64,000 nt of DNA from contig MLAK01000663.1 of NCBI GenBank assembly GCA_001839685.1, forward strand, positions 1 through 64,000, in the 5' to 3' direction. Of the stretch, positions 60,242-64,000 are shown one piece after another. A model generated the notes under the pieces. It saw nothing but the letters and a program-made list of their open reading frames with translations. It had not been told where the DNA came from and ran no database searches. The position numbers and the translations under genes were made by a program. Each line of letters begins with the position of its first letter. Position 1 is the stretch's first letter. Source of the DNA: Tritrichomonas foetus. Taxonomy: Eukaryota; Parabasalia; Tritrichomonadida; Tritrichomonadidae.

Positions 60242-60481
60242 TTACGCATACTCATAATCCAATAAGAACTCAGTGTTTCGGTATAAATTTATTGCCTCTT
60301 TGCTTGCCAGCATATTGTTCCCAATCCACGAAATTGAATCATAATGACACAGTATTTCACTACTTATCACTTTTGAGTCTTTATTTTCTGATAAATAAAA
60401 ATTATGTTTATATTTAAATTTTAAGATATTATTGAAAATCATCTTATTATGCAAAAGAAGATCATTGGCCAGTTTGGCCAT
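60242..60481 (-). CDS. Small hypothetical protein, possibly truncated
   Basis: A 79-codon ATG ORF (MAKLANDLLLHNKMIFNNIL). TCACCT lies about 13 nt upstream on this strand. Beyond its stop the same frame continues (SESNIGNIEEIE), so it may be a gene cut by a nonsense change. Another short minus-strand frame at 59883-60077 has protein-like sequence (SPDEKVCQEFSPLMELMEFN) but no ATG. No family is recognised. Confidence 0.32.
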   Translation of the reverse strand: MAKLANDLLLHNKMIFNNILKFKYKHNFYLSENKDSKVISSEILCHYDSISWIGNNMLASKEAINLYRNTEFLLDYEYA

Positions 60482-60928
60482 AAAATATAAGGTGAATTTA
60501 TTTGACTATTTCAAATTTTATATAAAAATAATCCCCATACTTTTCTCGCCGAAAATTATAAATTGAAAGAAAAGATTCTGAGTCACCTATTCAAATAATA
60601 ATACCAGATTTATAAATTCATAGAATTTATCGTTGCGTCAAAAAGTTGTATAAGACGATTAATATCACTTCAAAATCGGACTCATACAACTTTTTCAGAG
60701 TTTGTTTATATGATAAATATAGCACCTTTCAATTTCATTTCACTATATACTTTTTAAATAGAAATTTATTTGTGAATTTCCCAAAATTCAATGAATTTTA
60801 TATTTTACCAAATATATTTTCACTATATTTATCTCAATATTTCAATGTTTATTATTTCAGAGCACATAGAAACGCATTTAAGAAAAAGTTAATGACACTT
60901 CATTTTTATAAAACAGATCTTGCTTCTC
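60482..60928. other. Spacer upstream of Myb gene
   Basis: About 450 bp of AT-rich DNA. A 103-codon plus-strand frame from a TTG at 60646 overlaps the Myb start and has no family match; I regard it as chance. TCATTT near 60899 is a possible initiator. Confidence 0.4.
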
Positions 60929-61807
60929 ATGGCTTTTTACAATCTCAATTGCAATAACATCAACAACCTCTCTAATTTAAACCAATGCGCCGCAAATGTT
61001 TGCGCTTTCGACCCACTTTCAATGCATAGACCATTACGAAAACTTTCTTCAAAGCCGCATCCAAAAGTGAAGTTCACACCTGAAGAAGACGAAAAACTCC
61101 GCGTCATTTGTGAACAATTCGGCACCAGTGACTGGGAATTCATCGCCGATCATATGCCAGGCAGAAACCTCCGTCAGTGCAAAGAAAGGTGGCTCAACTA
61201 CCTCTCTCCAGATGTGAACAACAATCCCTGGACTCTCGAGGAAGACACCCTCCTTTTGAAGCTCCATTCAGAGCTCGGCGCCAAATGGGTCAGAATCGCA
61301 AATTCCTTCAAAGGCAGATCAGACACAATGATTAAAAACAGATTTATGGTACTTCAACGTCGCGCTAAAGTCGGAGTTCCAACAGAAGATCGAATGCCAA
61401 AACAGAAGGAAATTAAACCATCAATGAATATCTCTCAAAATTTACAACCAACACAAAATCAAACACAGCAATTCAATTATTACAATACAATGCAACAACA
61501 GCAACAAAATAATTTTTATCAACAAACTCAGCAACAAATGCATCAATACATTTCACAACCACTTCCAATTCAAACGCCTTCTCAGACAATTGTGAACCAA
61601 GCACCAAAGAAGGTGAAAACAGAACCACAACCACAGGTTCAACAACAACAAATTGATTATCCATTTTCGTTTTCTGAAAATGAACCAAATACAGTCCAGA
61701 ATGACGAAAATGAAGTTAAGGCAGAAGATGAAATGGACTTCTGGAGTGAAATGTTTAACAACACTTTCGAGCAAGGTTGTGAATATGACGCTTTCGGATG
61801 GATGTAA
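60929..61807 (+). CDS. R2R3-type Myb DNA-binding protein
   Basis: A 292-residue protein. R2 covers about 46-93 (FTPEEDEKLRVICEQFGTSD, then WEFIADHMPGRNLRQCKERW) and R3 about 97-145 (PWTLEEDTLLLKLHSELGAK, then WVRIANSFKGRSD and MIKNRF). The first Trp of R2 is replaced by Phe49, a known variation. The C-terminal half is Gln/Asn-rich, then acidic (EDEMDFWSEMF), like an activation domain. Trichomonad Mybs of this size bind promoter elements and regulate iron- or cell-cycle-linked genes, but no target can be named here. ATG 60929 is used because the TTG at 60920 is not a start. Confidence 0.9.
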   Translation: MAFYNLNCNNINNLSNLNQCAANVCAFDPLSMHRPLRKLSSKPHPKVKFTPEEDEKLRVICEQFGTSDWEFIADHMPGRNLRQCKERWLNYLSPDVNNNPWTLEEDTLLLKLHSELGAKWVRIANSFKGRSDTMIKNRFMVLQRRAKVGVPTEDRMPKQKEIKPSMNISQNLQPTQNQTQQFNYYNTMQQQQQNNFYQQTQQQMHQYISQPLPIQTPSQTIVNQAPKKVKTEPQPQVQQQQIDYPFSFSENEPNTVQNDENEVKAEDEMDFWSEMFNNTFEQGCEYDAFGWM

Positions 61808-62900
61808 AAAAATCTTTAATGAAAGAAAGAAAGTCGCGTGCTCATTTCGAGCATGTTTGATATATATCATGGTATTGTTATTCATATATTATATGTAAAT
61901 TGTTTTCTAATCGTGAATTTTGGAATTGATTTTTTATTTTTATTATTTTTACAATTAATGCCATATCAATCAAGCTAAGACAATATTGTAACAATTGGCA
62001 TATAGTGTATGTGCTTCCGAATTTTGAAGCACAGCTGATTCTGATTTAACCAAAGTTTTCGATTCAAATCGAAATCTAAACTTTTAATTTGTGAAGAAAC
62101 AAGATTATAACAAAATTTATCCTTGTTCTAGTTGTAATAACTGATCAAATAGTGAATATCAACATCATTGAAATCTATGTTTTGTTGGACTTGCTAAACA
62201 AGTAAATGCAGTTCCCCTTTTTCAACATCAAAATTCTGAGTTTAAATGTAAAACTGCAAATTTTGAGTCATAAGGGTGCTTTTGTCTATTTTATCACTAT
62301 GATTTCAAAACAATAGAATATATAAAATGATATTTTGTCATGAAAATCCTTAACGTGAATTATGAATGGTAAGATTGCATTTATATTGTGGCAATCAAAA
62401 ATGAGATTTCAAGGTAAAATGACCGAACTATGCTTTAAATTCAAATATATGGCTCTATTTTGATTGAACAGGAAACAGATTAAAGAGAATTCTTCGAATA
62501 TTGTGGTCAAAACATGACCAAATTAATTATCATAACCGTCGATGATTTGATCAAATGATCGCACTTCATAAGACATGCGGGAATCACGTGAAATCAAAAT
62601 TCATATTAAACAAACGTGAAAGAGATAAATTTGAAATAGATAATTTTTGTTTTGGTCTTAGTATCTATATTGAAACGTAGTTCAGTGAAGGAAAAACATA
62701 CGAGGAGATATCAATCATTCTGATTTTCCATTTTAGATTCGAAGATAATCAACCACACCGAAAATAAACTCTATGGAAAATATGAAAAAGAAGCAAGAAA
62801 AATAATTTTAAAATGATATTTACATCAATATATACATTATACATATAACAGAACATAATACAACAAATAATCTATAATAATAATTCGTTATGAAAAATAA
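61808..62900. other. Intergenic spacer with weak coding remnant
   Basis: About 1.1 kb between convergent genes. A plus-strand frame at 62172-62273 (GLAKQVNAVPLFQHQNSEFK) and a following shifted frame (CFCLFYHYDFKTIEYIK) look protein-like, with Cys/His residues, but are too short and broken to call. The rest is AT-rich. Confidence 0.3.
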
Positions 62901-64000
62901 TTACAAGTCATCTAAAGCCGAAGCTTCATTTGGAAGCTGAATAATTGGATTTCCAGAGAATTCATCACAAAGTTCTTTAATTTTTTCTGCGTTTCTATAA
63001 AGGTCTGTAAATTGCTCATTAAATCTCATTGCATTTCTTGCCATTAACAACAAATCCTCAATGAGTGCATCAACAGATTCATATGAACCATTTTTGAACT
63101 TCCTTTTAATTTGGTTAAAAGTTATGGGATTCTTAATTATTTCATAATAAGAAGGTAATTCTTGAGGTGTTGGAAGAACATCGAATGTATTTCCAAGAAT
63201 ATCACGAGCTTTTTTGAGGATTTTTACACAATCTTGCTTTAATTTAGAAATTTCATCTAAATGGTCAGCTGGATCATTTCCTTCTTCAATCATTCGAGTA
63301 AATTCTTGATCTGTTATGTTATCTAACATCGAAAGAGTATTCTTCGAACGTGAACGGCGTATATCTGGTAATTCTTCATCTTTTATGAGCTCAGATGCCG
63401 GCATTTTTAGATATTCTGGAAGTTCGTCATAGGTTACGAGACGTGGATAATCACCAGTATGTCCAGCTCTTTCCCATTCGTATTGATATCTTTCATCGCG
63501 TTCAATGTCCATTTCTTCGAATTTTTCAAGCTCTTCAGGTGTTCTTGCAATAATTTTATTGATTTGTTCATCATTTGGAACATCTGAAACACCACCTGAT
63601 TGATTTTTAGCAGTAACTGCTTGATAGACTGCTTTTCTATCATCAATGTTACTTTCATCATTAAACATAGCAGCACCAATAATCATATCTTCAAATGTAC
63701 GCTTTTGATTTTGCACTTTTAAGACTTTTCGTTCAACTGAATCAGTTGTTGTTAAATTCAAAATTAAAACTTCACGTTGTTGGCCAATTCGATGAACTCT
63801 TGAGCTGGCTTGCATATCAGCAAATGGATTCCAATCAGCATCATATATAATGACTGTATCTGCAGTTTGAAGATTCAAACCAAGGCCACCAGCACGAGTT
63901 GAAAGTAAAAAGACGAAATATTCGGAATTTGGTGCATTGAAGTCTTCCATAAGTTGCATTCGAGTATCCTCTTTAGTGCTTCCATCAAGACGAAGAAATG
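62901..64000 (-). CDS. SWI/SNF-type ATPase (Brahma/Sth1-like), C-terminal part
   Basis: Partial: the 5' part lies beyond 64000, since the frame stays open to the window end (FLRLDGSTKEDTRMQLMEDF, helicase motif V). Then come FLLSTRAGGLGLNLQTADTV, YDADWNPFADMQASSRVHRI and RIGQQREV, the motif VI of SNF2 ATPases. A Glu/Arg-rich linker and SnAC-like region follow, and a bromodomain at the end (YYEIIKNPITFNQIKRKF, AMRFNEQF with the acetyl-lysine Asn). This order (helicase, then bromodomain) is the Brahma/Brg1/Sth1 catalytic subunit, which moves nucleosomes using ATP. The frame is intact across the visible part. Confidence 0.92.
   Translation of the reverse strand, partial: FLRLDGSTKEDTRMQLMEDFNAPNSEYFVFLLSTRAGGLGLNLQTADTVIIYDADWNPFADMQASSRVHRIGQQREVLILNLTTTDSVERKVLKVQNQKRTFEDMIIGAAMFNDESNIDDRKAVYQAVTAKNQSGGVSDVPNDEQINKIIARTPEELEKFEEMDIERDERYQYEWERAGHTGDYPRLVTYDELPEYLKMPASELIKDEELPDIRRSRSKNTLSMLDNITDQEFTRMIEEGNDPADHLDEISKLKQDCVKILKKARDILGNTFDVLPTPQELPSYYEIIKNPITFNQIKRKFKNGSYESVDALIEDLLLMARNAMRFNEQFTDLYRNAEKIKELCDEFSGNPIIQLPNEASALDDL

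Noticed and set aside
1..64000. CRISPR arrays, bacterial operons, riboswitches
   Set aside because: The gene style is eukaryotic; no spaced direct repeats or Shine-Dalgarno patterns were found.

Overview
The window looks like nuclear DNA of a parabasalid protist, most likely Tritrichomonas (T. foetus or a close relative). The DNA is very AT-rich and the long genes are nearly all uninterrupted. A trichomonad-style initiator (TCA followed by pyrimidine/A-T positions) lies about 5-20 nt upstream of many ATGs. Protein families are eukaryotic (Rab, TBC/TLDc, PP2A-B56, HID1, SWI/SNF ATPase, R2R3-Myb, karyopherins, profilin, tRNA-Trp). The run of Ns shows a draft assembly. The species is inferred from style, not from a marker gene.

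Layout. 0-9 kb: a BTB-like/F5-8C protein, a hypothetical, a HID1-family Golgi protein and a RalGAP-like giant. 9-16 kb: a coiled-coil protein, a GC-richer island, two identical profilin genes as a 533-bp inverted repeat, decayed coding fragments and a TBC-TLDc protein. 16.7-26 kb: a 2,458-residue Glu/Gln-rich coiled-coil protein and a smaller acidic protein, then a 16-bp tandem repeat. 26-43 kb: a Rab, a dual-specificity phosphatase, an exportin-like gene broken by one in-frame TAA, a protein kinase, a PPP phosphatase, a ubiquitin-like-fold protein and a DMT/SLC35F6-like transporter. 43-49 kb: a BTB protein, PP2A-B56, dispersed and tandem repeats around an assembly gap, a small gene with a probable 26-nt intron, and a tRNA-Trp. 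49-64 kb: two helical-repeat proteins, a bacterial-looking aldo/keto reductase, a second Rab lacking the usual switch II Gln, a broken gene region, a Myb regulator and the 3' part of a Brahma/SNF2 ATPase.

The genes do not form an operon. Themes are membrane traffic (HID1, RalGAP-like, TBC-TLDc, two Rabs), phospho-signalling (kinase, PPP, DSP, B56), cytoskeleton (profilin, coiled-coil proteins), nuclear transport (exportin-like, importin-like) and transcription (Myb, SNF2). Strands alternate irregularly; 5'-5' neighbours are often a few hundred bp apart or less.

Noteworthy points: the 26-nt intron beside tRNA-Trp, the profilin palindrome, the broken exportin, repeated QT-type (LC8-like) motifs in the giant protein, a 75-bp dispersed repeat, and several spacers that still hold frameshifted coding remnants.
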